NCBI GenBank assembly: GCA_937996755.1
Contig: CALKUS010000080.1
Span: 1 to 24,781, forward strand
Direction: 5' to 3'
DNA length: 24,781 nt
Origin: an uncultured Pseudomonadota bacterium
GTDB lineage: Bacteria; Pseudomonadota; Gammaproteobacteria; Xanthomonadales; Ahniellaceae
The translations under genes and the position numbers were made by a program. Below are positions 15,683 to 22,142 of the stretch, one piece after another. The notes below the pieces were generated by a model. It saw nothing but the letters and a program-made list of their open reading frames with translations. It had not been told where the DNA came from and searched no databases. Numbering within the stretch: position 1 is the stretch's first letter; every line of letters starts with the position of its first letter.

Positions 15683-15696
15683 TTGATCGGGATCAA
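15683..15696. promoter_or_regulatory. FNR/Anr-type box TTGATCGGGATCAA
   Basis: This is an exact match to the FNR consensus TTGAT-N4-ATCAA, in the 98-bp gap before the potassium channel gene. On the minus strand GATGAT (15660-15655) lies where a class II -10 element should be, predicting a transcription start at about 15648. FNR/Anr activates genes when oxygen is low; no regulator gene of this family is inside the window. Confidence 0.6.
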
Positions 15697-15746
15697 TGCC
15701 GTTCGGGCGGAAGCGCCGGGCCGGCGAGCCGGGAGCCCGCGGCGCT

Positions 15747-16724
15747 TCACTGCAGCGAGCAGGGTGCTCCCTCGTACCCGCTCGCCGCGAGGAACGCGTC
15801 GAAGTCGTCGATCTCGAACAGGCCACGCAGCGCCGCGACCGGATCCTTCGTCTTCGCGGCATGGCACTGCGCGATGCGATACCCGACGAAGTAGCCCAGG
15901 TCGGCCGGCCTGCCGCCGCCGGGGTTGGTGTCGTAGATCCAGCCCTTCGTCTCCTCGCCGTGCATGCGCTCGCGGAACTCGGCCCAGAGCTCGCGCTCGC
16001 GCGGGATCGCCCACGCGTGCACGTGCGCATTGATCGTCGCGCCGGAGATCTGTTCCGCGACGAAGTCGGCGACGCCCTCGTTGATGCTGGTCGCGAGCAG
16101 CGTGCCGCCGCCCTTCGCGCCGTCGTAGCGCTGCTGGTAGTGGATCAGCTCGTGCGCGACGATGTGCGGCAGGCCGGCCACGGGTCGCACGACGGCGCGG
16201 TGCCATTCGGACAGCTCGTCGAGCGGCGTGTCGGCGGTGACGCCGAGCATGTCGAGGCCGATCAGCAGCCCGGCGTCGGCCACCGTGCCCGCGGAGTTCA
16301 TGCGGCCGACCACGAAGTAGACGTCGGGGAATATCGCGTCGGGCCAGGCGCGCGCGAGCGCGAACAGCACCTTGCGGATCCCGGGCTCGACGCCCTGCGC
16401 CTGCGTCGTCGCGATGCGCAGCGCCGCGTAGTAGCGCGGCGCCGCGTCGATCGTCGCGGCCAGTTGCCTGGCGTCGCCGATGCGCAGGCGCTGGAACTCG
16501 CGCAGGCCGGGCGATCCCTTCGCCAGGTATTCGCGTGCGAGGATCGCGGCGCGCGCCTCGACGTCGGGCGCTTCCTGCGCCAGCTCCCATGCGTGCCAGA
16601 AGCGCGGCACATCTTCGAACACGAGCCGCGCGGCCGCGGGGTCGCGGTTCGCGCTGCGCCCGGACTGAGCGCAGGCGGGCAGGGCGATACAGAGCACGAG
16701 CAGGGCGAGCAGGCTGCGTGGCAT
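15747..16724 (-). CDS. DUF2268-type predicted zinc-dependent protease, exported
   Basis: A 325-residue putative metalloprotease. The signal sequence MPRSLLALLVLCIALPACAQ may end in a lipobox (LPAC, Cys18), so it could be a periplasmic lipoprotein. The zinc site is HELIH (191-195) within LPHIVAHELIHYQQRY; a downstream INEGVADF supplies Glu216 as the likely third ligand, as in gluzincin-like enzymes. Further family phrases are DVYFVVGRMNSAGT (134-147) and LGYFVGYRIAQ (276-286). Substrates are unknown. The ATG at 16724 is preceded by GGAG at about 8 nt. It is divergent from the small membrane protein at 16848 and is followed on the same strand, 98 bp downstream, by the channel gene, which has its own FNR box and so is probably separately transcribed. 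Confidence 0.9.
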   Translation of the reverse strand: MPRSLLALLVLCIALPACAQSGRSANRDPAAARLVFEDVPRFWHAWELAQEAPDVEARAAILAREYLAKGSPGLREFQRLRIGDARQLAATIDAAPRYYAALRIATTQAQGVEPGIRKVLFALARAWPDAIFPDVYFVVGRMNSAGTVADAGLLIGLDMLGVTADTPLDELSEWHRAVVRPVAGLPHIVAHELIHYQQRYDGAKGGGTLLATSINEGVADFVAEQISGATINAHVHAWAIPRERELWAEFRERMHGEETKGWIYDTNPGGGRPADLGYFVGYRIAQCHAAKTKDPVAALRGLFEIDDFDAFLAASGYEGAPCSLQ

Positions 16725-16847
16725 GGCGGAACTCCGGGTGTCGGCCTGCCTTGGATGCGGCAAGCGCTCCAGGGGTTGGAGGTGACGTGCGGCTCCGTCT
16801 GGCGCAATCATGCGTGACGCGTCGGGCGCGCCACGCACGGAGAGGCC

Positions 16848-17153
16848 ATGAAAGCGAAGAAGCTCTTCGGCGAGGTCGTGGGCATCCTGGTGCTGCTGTG
16901 GGTGGTGCGCTGGATCGTGCTCGCGGTCGTCAACGTGCGCATGATGGACCACATGAACGAATGCCACGCGGAGCTCGGCGTGGGCAACAGGCTGCAGGCG
17001 GCCCGCGGAGCAGCGCGCGAGGAGCTGCTGCGCAGGTACGAGCAATGCACGCTGGACAAGGGCAACGCCGTCGACAATTTCTTCGTCGGCGACTCGATCC
17101 ACGAAATCATGGAAGCGATGAAGGACCCGGATTTCGCGTCGGAGTCTTCGTAG
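16848..17153 (+). CDS. Small single-pass membrane protein, unknown
   Basis: A 101-residue protein with a basic N-terminus (MKAKK), one hydrophobic helix (about 8-30, VVGILVLLWVVRWIVLAVVNV) and a 70-residue, probably periplasmic, helical domain with two cysteines (Cys39 in NECHAEL and Cys67 in EQCTLD) that could form a disulfide. No family recognised. The start has a good Shine-Dalgarno site (GGAGAGG, about 3-6 nt upstream), which supports it as a real gene. Its last 47 bp overlap, tail to tail, the end of the large secreted protein on the other strand. Confidence 0.72.
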   Translation: MKAKKLFGEVVGILVLLWVVRWIVLAVVNVRMMDHMNECHAELGVGNRLQAARGAAREELLRRYEQCTLDKGNAVDNFFVGDSIHEIMEAMKDPDFASESS

Positions 17154-19224
17154 CGGTTGCCTCGCCTTCGAACCCGTCGCTGAACAAGCCGTCGGCGCAT
17201 CCGGTTCGCGCGGGATCGACGAGCACGAAGAACTGCGCGCCCGCCGGCATCGCGGCGAGGTCCTCGTTGAAGATCGCCCACCGTGCGCGCGCGGGCGAAT
17301 AGAACACGCCGATATGATGGTTGTTCAGCGTACCGGTCGGTGCCTGCGCGACGTGGATGCGCGCGCAACGCTGGCCGTTGATCGGCGTGTGGTCGATCAG
17401 CGTGAAGTTGCCGAGCGTGTTCGCGCTGCTCGCGACCTGCCGGAAGGCGTTGTAGCTCTCGTCCTGGAAGTAGATGCCGAAGCCACCGGATGCCGGCATC
17501 GGCCCGCCATCGAGGCGGAGCACGCTCCAGCGCGATGACGCGTAGCGCACGGCGATCGGCGACGTGAGGTCGACGACGGTGGGGCTGCCGGTCGGATCGC
17601 GCGTCGCGAGCACGAGCACGTTCGGGCGGCCGTTCAAGCCGATCGCGTCGAGCTGTGTTTCGCTGCCGCTGATCGATGCAGCCGTGTTCGCATGACGATA
17701 GCGTCCTGCGCCTTCCGCCGGCACGAACAGGTTGAAGTCCGAACCGGCGACGAGCGGGTCCAGGTCTTCGCGGCGCAGGTTCCAGCGCGTCGACGGGCCG
17801 CTGTAGAACAGGCTCACCGCATGGTTCGCGTACACGCCGCCGGTGCCGTCGGGATTCCAGTTCGCTGTCGACTGCGGATACGCGGTCGGCTTCGCGTTCA
17901 GCGCCGCGTCGTCGATCTGCGCCGTGATGCCGCTCCCGCTCGCGACCGCGAACAGCGGGCTCGAGTCGCCGAACTCGAGCGCCCCGAGGTCGGCCGGGAA
18001 CGCGGGCGCCGCCGCGAGCACGCGCTTGAAGCGTCGCAGGCCGTCGCCGTCGAGCGCGCGCAGGTCCTCGGTGGCCAGCACGTCCGCGAAGTCGCTGCCG
18101 TCCGCCGCGTCGATCGCGGGCGAGCCCGCGCGCAGGTGCGGGTCGGCGCTGCTCGCGAGCAGCGGGTCGGCGAAGATCGAGTCGGGCGCGACCGAAGCGG
18201 GCGCGTCGGCGGTGGCGAAGAACAGGTTGCGGTCGTCGGGCGTGTTGGTCGTGTCGAACGGCCCCGAACGATCGAGCCCGCGGAACGCGAGGTGCGCAAA
18301 GAGGTTGCGACCGACGCGTCCGCCGATCGGCCCGGTGCCGCTGCTTCCGAGCAGGTCCACGCCGCGGAACGCATCGACGACGGTGTTGTGCAGCACGTTC
18401 GCGCTCGCGGCGCCATCGAGGATCTCGACCTTGATGCCGTAAGCCGACGCCGCGCCGGCATCGATGCTGCGCACGACGTTGTTCACGACCGTGGCGGTGA
18501 GGGTGCCGCCGGTCGCCGCGACCAGGCTGCCCTGGCGCAGGTAGATGCTGCCGCGCGGACCGCCGGCGACGTGGTTGCCCGCCACTGAAATCCGGTTCGT
18601 CTTGTCTTCCGTCTGGAGCAGGATCCCGATCGATTGCGTGCCGCGCGCGACGACGCGGTTCTCGCTGATGCGACCATTCGCCGAACCCGCGCCGCGCTCG
18701 AGCACCTGCAGCGCCGGGCGCAGCGCGCCGTCGGACGTGCTCCAGTCGAAATCGACCTCGTTCCGGGAGAGATCGAAGAAGATCGAGCCCGGAGAATCGT
18801 TCGACAGGTTGATCCCCGCGAGGCCGAGGTTCGTCGCGCGAACCCGCACGCGGCTGATCACGACCGATGCGTTGCCCGCGTCGACGTTCACCGTGACCTG
18901 CCCGCGCGTGAGCTCGAAGCCTTCGAGGATCCACGACCAGCTGCCGGCGGTCGCGATGGTGGCGCCGATCGAGCGGTCGGCCGCGAGCACCGGCCGGTGG
19001 CCGGGGCCGGCGCGCAGCGCGAACGGCTTGTTGATCGTGAGCGACTCGTCGATCACCGCGCTGCTGAGCACGAGCACCGCGCCGCCACTCGCCGTGCCGT
19101 TGATGCATGCCTGCAGCGTCGTGTTGCACGGCGCGATGGTGTCCGGCCAGACGGCCGCGTCGGCAGGCGAGGCGAGGGTGGCGGCCAGGACGAAGGCGGA
19201 AATCCGGCGCACGGCAGGCTCCAT
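17107..19224 (-). CDS. Large secreted beta-helix protein with three C-terminal modules and LFSDGFEG tail
   Basis: A 705-residue exported protein. It has a signal peptide (RRISAFVLAATLASPADAA, cut near residue 24). Residues about 30-420 look like a right-handed parallel beta-helix with many short N-rich turns (NRVVARG, GNHVAGG, NNVVRS, LHNTVVD). They close with FADPLLASSADPHLRAGSPAIDAADG and DLGALEFGD, phrases typical of 'choice-of-anchor Q' surface proteins. Residues about 425-672 hold three copies of an 80-90-residue module ending in RW...EDL...AG..F or similar, which I recall as DUF7452-like. The C-terminus is CADGLFSDGFEG (676-687) plus 18 more residues. I chose the ATG at 19224, directly before the signal peptide; upstream in-frame codons are not protein-like. 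Its 3' end overlaps the small membrane-protein gene by 47 bp. It is probably displayed or released outside the cell; function unknown. Confidence 0.85.
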   Translation of the reverse strand: MEPAVRRISAFVLAATLASPADAAVWPDTIAPCNTTLQACINGTASGGAVLVLSSAVIDESLTINKPFALRAGPGHRPVLAADRSIGATIATAGSWSWILEGFELTRGQVTVNVDAGNASVVISRVRVRATNLGLAGINLSNDSPGSIFFDLSRNEVDFDWSTSDGALRPALQVLERGAGSANGRISENRVVARGTQSIGILLQTEDKTNRISVAGNHVAGGPRGSIYLRQGSLVAATGGTLTATVVNNVVRSIDAGAASAYGIKVEILDGAASANVLHNTVVDAFRGVDLLGSSGTGPIGGRVGRNLFAHLAFRGLDRSGPFDTTNTPDDRNLFFATADAPASVAPDSIFADPLLASSADPHLRAGSPAIDAADGSDFADVLATEDLRALDGDGLRRFKRVLAAAPAFPADLGALEFGDSSPLFAVASGSGITAQIDDAALNAKPTAYPQSTANWNPDGTGGVYANHAVSLFYSGPSTRWNLRREDLDPLVAGSDFNLFVPAEGAGRYRHANTAASISGSETQLDAIGLNGRPNVLVLATRDPTGSPTVVDLTSPIAVRYASSRWSVLRLDGGPMPASGGFGIYFQDESYNAFRQVASSANTLGNFTLIDHTPINGQRCARIHVAQAPTGTLNNHHIGVFYSPARARWAIFNEDLAAMPAGAQFFVLVDPARTGCADGLFSDGFEGEATATKTPTRNPGPSSLP

Positions 19225-19314
19225 CGAGAGGGTCGGTTCCCAAACGGATGGAGCGGACCGATCGTGCCACGCGCTGTCGGGCCCGGGCGAGGCCGGCAAG
19301 ACCGGGGGGCGGAG

Positions 19315-19320
19315 TACAAT
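19315..19320 (+). promoter_or_regulatory. Possible -10 element TACAAT
   Basis: TACAAT differs from the consensus at one position and lies 33 bp before the ATG at 19353 in a 128-bp divergent gap. No good -35 is visible 16-18 bp upstream. Confidence 0.35.
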
Positions 19321-19352
19321 TTTCGAGAACGCGCCCCGACGCCGGGTTTTCC

Positions 19353-20177
19353 ATGATCGCCACGCATCGCGTGCGCACGCTCGATGTCAGCGCCGCCAGC
19401 GGCCTGGTGTTGCGCGACGGCGTCTTCCACGTCATCGCGGACGACGAGCTCGCGTTGTGCGTGTTCGCCGGCGATGGCGCTACGCGCCGCATCGGGCTGT
19501 TGCCCGGCGAGCTGCCGGATGCGCACGCCGAACGCAAGGCGCGCAAGCCGGACTTCGAGATACTCGTCGACCTGGGCGACGAAGGCCTGTTGGCGATCGG
19601 CTCGGGCTCGCGCCAGGCCCGCGAACGCGCGGTGCTCGTGGCGCGCGATGAACGCACCACGGTCATCGACACTTCGCCGCTCTGCGCGGTGCTGCGCGCC
19701 GCCTTCCCGCAGCTCAACCTCGAAGGCGGCGTGCTGCGCGGCGAGGAGCTGGTGCTTCTGCAACGCGGCAATCGCGGCGACCGCCGCAACGCGCTCGTGT
19801 TCATCGCGCGCGACGACCTGCGGCGCGCCCGCGCGACGCGTCGGTTCGCGCCTGCCCGCGCGCCGCGCATCGTCGATCTCGAGCTGGGCGAGCACGATGG
19901 CGTGCCCTGGTCGGGCACCGACCTCGCGCTGCTCGGCGACGGCGACCTGCTGGCCAGCATCGTGCTGGAGGACACGGCCGACGCTTACACCGACGGTGCC
20001 TGCCTCGGCGCCGCGCTGGTGCGCATCGGTGCCGACGGCACGCTGCGCTGGCACCGCCGCCTCGACACGGCGGCGAAGGTCGAAGGGATCGCACTCGACG
20101 GCGACGACGTCTGGCTGGTCACCGATGCCGACGATCGCCGCGAGCCGGCGCAACTGCTGCGCGCAACGTTGTCCTGA
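19353..20177 (+). CDS. Hypothetical propeller-like protein (possibly DUF6929)
   Basis: A 274-residue soluble protein without signal peptide. Alternating beta-strand phrases (LVLRDGVFHVIADDELALCVF, LLAIGSGSRQARERAVLV, GALVRIGADGTLRWHRRL, VEGIALDGDDVWLVTDADD) suggest a beta-propeller. The stretch RKARKPDFEILVDLGDEGLLAIGSGS (61-86) resembles, from memory, the DUF6929 family, which has no known function; I could not verify this. Nearly invariant-looking residues are Asp67, Glu69 and Gly83-Ser86. The ATG at 19353 is the only ATG near the start of homology, without a clear Shine-Dalgarno site; upstream in-frame sequence is a shadow. It is divergent from the beta-helix gene and convergent with the repeat protein at 20222. 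Confidence 0.78.
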   Translation: MIATHRVRTLDVSAASGLVLRDGVFHVIADDELALCVFAGDGATRRIGLLPGELPDAHAERKARKPDFEILVDLGDEGLLAIGSGSRQARERAVLVARDERTTVIDTSPLCAVLRAAFPQLNLEGGVLRGEELVLLQRGNRGDRRNALVFIARDDLRRARATRRFAPARAPRIVDLELGEHDGVPWSGTDLALLGDGDLLASIVLEDTADAYTDGACLGAALVRIGADGTLRWHRRLDTAAKVEGIALDGDDVWLVTDADDRREPAQLLRATLS

Positions 20178-20204
20178 CGGCGCCCGATCCGGACCGGGAT
20201 TCGG

Positions 20205-20218
20205 GCTCGTGCACGAGC
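20205..20218. repeat. Perfect 14-bp palindrome GCTCGTGCACGAGC between convergent stops
   Basis: A loopless perfect palindrome in the 44-bp gap between the stops at 20177 and 20222. It might serve both transcripts as a weak bidirectional terminator, but it lacks flanking T-runs. Confidence 0.3.
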
Positions 20219-20221
20219 TGG

Positions 20222-21496
20222 TCAGGGACAGGCGATGGCGGTCGTGACCAGTGCGCCCGCGTTATCGACCGTCAGCTTGCGGCACAAGGCACCATTCGGC
20301 GATTTCAGGATGATGCCGGCGCCCGGTGCACCGATGAGGATGTCGCCGGTGGCCACGTCCAGTCGCGCCTTCGGCAGGGTGGTGCCGATGCCGACGCGCG
20401 TGTCGGCGGTGGCACCGTTGATGTTGTTGATCGCGCCCAGCACCAGGGAATTGCTCTGCAACACGGTTGCGCGCGCGCCGATCGCGGTGGCGTTCACCAG
20501 CGTGTCCTGGACGAACGCGAATGCGCCGACGCTCGTGTTCTGGTCGCCGGTGACGAGCGTCTGCGCGGATCGCTCGCCGATGAACGTGTTGTAGCTGCCG
20601 GTCTGGTTCGCGAAGCCGGCGGAGCCGCCGAAGAACGAATTGCAGCAACCCGTCGTCGTGGAGCGTCCGGTTTCGCTGCCGTAGAAGTTGTTGCCGATGC
20701 CCGTCGTGTTGTCGCGGCCGGCCCACAGGCCGAGGAACGAGTTGAAGCTGCCGGACGTGTTCGCGAGGCCGGCCTGCCAGCCCACGAACACGTTCTGGTT
20801 GCCCGACGTGACGGCCGCTGCCGCGCCTTCGCCGAGGTAGACGCTCGCGTTGGCGAAGGACAGCACGCGCGTCGCGCCGAGGTTGTACTGCGTGGCGGCG
20901 CTCACGATGCCGGCGGCGGCGGTTCCGCTGACCCGGAAGTTCGCCACCTGCGCAACCGCATTCTGGTTCTGCACGTAGTTCGCGCTGCCGGCGGTCGGCG
21001 CGCGCGCATCGCTGAGGCGCGGATCGGTCTGCAGCACGAAGTCCGCCGGCGGCCGGCCGCCGAACAGCGTGGCATCGTCCGCCAGCGAAGCCGAGCCTGC
21101 GACATCGGCGCCTTCGGCGAATTCCGACACGAGTGCGTACGGGGCCGCCGCCACCGCGACGCTCGGCGCTAGCGCCGTGTAGGCGACCACGCCGACGCGC
21201 CGCACCTCGAGCGCGAGCCGCCGGTCCTGTCCGTTGAACGCGGGAAACGGAAAGTCGAGCGTGACCGAGAAAACGCCGCGAACCACGAAGACGGCGTCGC
21301 GCAGCACGGGCGCGCCGATCGGCTGGTCGCTTGCGTCGCGCAAGGTGAAGCGGAAGTCGTAGCTGCCGTCCGCCGGCTGGCCCTGGTCGGTGAGGAAACC
21401 CTGGTAGGTGATCGCCGGCGAAATCGCAGCGGCGCCCCGCGGAAAGGCGGCGGCCACGAACAACAGCACGAGCACGGACAGCGCGCGCACGATCAT
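20222..21496 (-). CDS. Secreted fibre/head-like repeat protein
   Basis: A 424-residue exported protein. It has a signal peptide (MIVRALSVLVLLFVAAAFPRGAAA). An N-terminal beta domain follows (about 25-125: ISPAITYQGFLTDQGQPADGSYDFRFTLRD...), a fold I recall in front of tail-fibre-like proteins of many bacteria. A linker (about 130-225) contains FVLQTDPRLSDAR, reminiscent of phage tail-fibre repeats. Residues 230-331 are six exact-length 17-residue repeats (xTGxxNxFxGxxAGxxx), then VGIGTTLPKARLDVATG (368-384), typical of trimeric fibre or YadA-head-like stalks. The two cysteines of the fourth repeat (CCNSFFG) are unusual. The ATG at 21496 has a strong AAGGAG site 7-8 nt upstream and overlaps the preceding gene's stop (ATGA), so the two are co-translated. 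A surface or adhesive role is inferred. Confidence 0.85.
   Translation of the reverse strand: MIVRALSVLVLLFVAAAFPRGAAAISPAITYQGFLTDQGQPADGSYDFRFTLRDASDQPIGAPVLRDAVFVVRGVFSVTLDFPFPAFNGQDRRLALEVRRVGVVAYTALAPSVAVAAAPYALVSEFAEGADVAGSASLADDATLFGGRPPADFVLQTDPRLSDARAPTAGSANYVQNQNAVAQVANFRVSGTAAAGIVSAATQYNLGATRVLSFANASVYLGEGAAAAVTSGNQNVFVGWQAGLANTSGSFNSFLGLWAGRDNTTGIGNNFYGSETGRSTTTGCCNSFFGGSAGFANQTGSYNTFIGERSAQTLVTGDQNTSVGAFAFVQDTLVNATAIGARATVLQSNSLVLGAINNINGATADTRVGIGTTLPKARLDVATGDILIGAPGAGIILKSPNGALCRKLTVDNAGALVTTAIACP
20504..20809 (-). repeat. Six tandem 51-bp coding repeats (17 residues each)
   Basis: Protein residues 230-331 of the fibre-like gene repeat with an exact period of 17: units begin TSGNQNVFVG, TSGSFNSFLG, TTGIGNNFYG, TTGCCNSFFG, QTGSYNTFIG and VTGDQNTSVG. 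Conserved positions are Gly3, Asn6 and Gly10, with Ala-Gly near 12-13 in most. The unit DNA sequences have diverged, so this is an old protein-level repeat. Confidence 0.85.
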
Positions 21497-21777
21497 GGCG
21501 TTGCTCCTTCGAAACCATCGGAGAACAGGGTATCGGTGAGTTCGGCGGGCACGTGGAAGCCGCCGCGCACGACGAACGGCCCGCCGGCGGCGAGCTCGAC
21601 GGAAGGCTGGCCCGCCGTGGTGACGACGGTGAAGCCGGCGCCGCTCGCAGCGTTGCCACCGCCTGCGATGACCTGCCGCGTGGTTGCGAAATCGCCGCCG
21701 GACGATTGCGCGACGGCGACACCTGCGCACGCGGTCGCGAGCGCTATCCAGAGCAGCGTGGCTGGTGGACGCGACAT
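21493..21777 (-). CDS. Small secreted protein with LFSDGFEG C-terminus
   Basis: A 94-residue exported protein with a signal peptide (MSRPPATLLWIALATACAGVAVAQ, cut after residue 24). The short mature part is glycine-rich and likely all beta: DFATTRQVIAGGGNAASGAGFTVVTTAGQP (29-58), then GGPFVVRGGFHVP (65-77). The pattern 'IAGGG...SG..F.V..T.GQP...GG.F.V.GGF' is one I recall from small secreted Lysobacterales proteins. It ends TLFSDGFEGATP. The ATG at 21777 follows GAGAGG at about 7 nt; the longer frame to 21888 would hide the signal peptide. The stop overlaps the next gene's ATG by 4 bp, and the last codons supply that gene's Shine-Dalgarno site. A partner role with the fibre-like protein is inferred from this coupling. 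Confidence 0.82.
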   Translation of the reverse strand: MSRPPATLLWIALATACAGVAVAQSSGGDFATTRQVIAGGGNAASGAGFTVVTTAGQPSVELAAGGPFVVRGGFHVPAELTDTLFSDGFEGATP

Positions 21778-22064
21778 GCCGATCCTCTCCCGCTTGCGCA
21801 GTACCGAAGCGACGCAGACGAGCCTATCCCCGCTGGTCACGGCGAACCAGTCCGGGCGATGCCCGGCTCCGGTCGGAGTCGTCCGCACGCCGGTTGCGGC
21901 TCACGCGTTCGCAGGCGATCGATCGGGGATGTCGAGCGCGGCATGCAGGCAGCTGCCTCGTGCAGGGTCGTGCGGGCGCGAATGGCCGCCGTACCACAGC
22001 AGAACGCCGAACCGCCGCGCCGGACGCCAGCGGCCGTGTCGAATTCGTGGCGGTGCGCGTTGCC

Positions 22065-22078
22065 TTGACCTGCGTCAA
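22065..22078. promoter_or_regulatory. FNR/Anr/Dnr-type box TTGACCTGCGTCAA
   Basis: Perfect inverted repeat TTGAC-N4-GTCAA, a recognised variant of the FNR/Anr/Dnr site, 64 bp before the di-heme peroxidase start. Its centre (22071.5) lies about 41 bp upstream of the start predicted from the -10-like CAGAAT (22100-22105), the spacing of a class II activator site. Peroxidases of this family are FNR/Anr-activated in several proteobacteria. Confidence 0.6.
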
Positions 22079-22099
22079 TCGGTCGCGCGTTCGCCGGTC

Positions 22100-22105
22100 C
22101 AGAAT
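22100..22105 (+). promoter_or_regulatory. Probable -10 element CAGAAT of the peroxidase gene
   Basis: Four of six bases match TATAAT. Its position relative to the FNR-type box predicts transcription from about 22112 and a 30-nt leader carrying GAGGAG. No -35 is needed at an activator-dependent promoter. Confidence 0.45.
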
Positions 22106-22142
22106 CGGGGCGTGGCATTGCCATTCCTCGAGGAGCCCGGCG

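Larger units (their letters stand above)
21778..22142. promoter_or_regulatory. 365-bp divergent intergenic region
   Basis: The longest gene-free stretch of the GC-rich part, between the small secreted protein and the di-heme peroxidase. On the left, minus-strand TAGGCT (21827-21822) may be a weak -10 for the secreted pair. On the right are the FNR-type box at 22065, CAGAAT at 22100 and a GAGGAG ribosome site before 22143. The middle (about 21850-22050) shows nothing I can support. Confidence 0.5.

Noticed and set aside
17164..17187. LFSDGFEG tail considered as PEP-CTERM or GlyGly-CTERM sorting signal
   Set aside because: No hydrophobic membrane segment or basic cluster follows the motif, and no exosortase or rhombosortase gene is in the window.
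16808..19975. Minus-strand frame of 1055 codons over the beta-helix gene
   Set aside because: Its translation is compositionally biased and lacks any motif, while the overlapping frame 17107-19224 has a signal peptide and family phrases.
20504..20809. Regular 51-bp periodicity considered as a CRISPR or minisatellite array
   Set aside because: The units are not near-identical at DNA level, there are no spacers, and the period is three times 17 codons inside a coherent protein.
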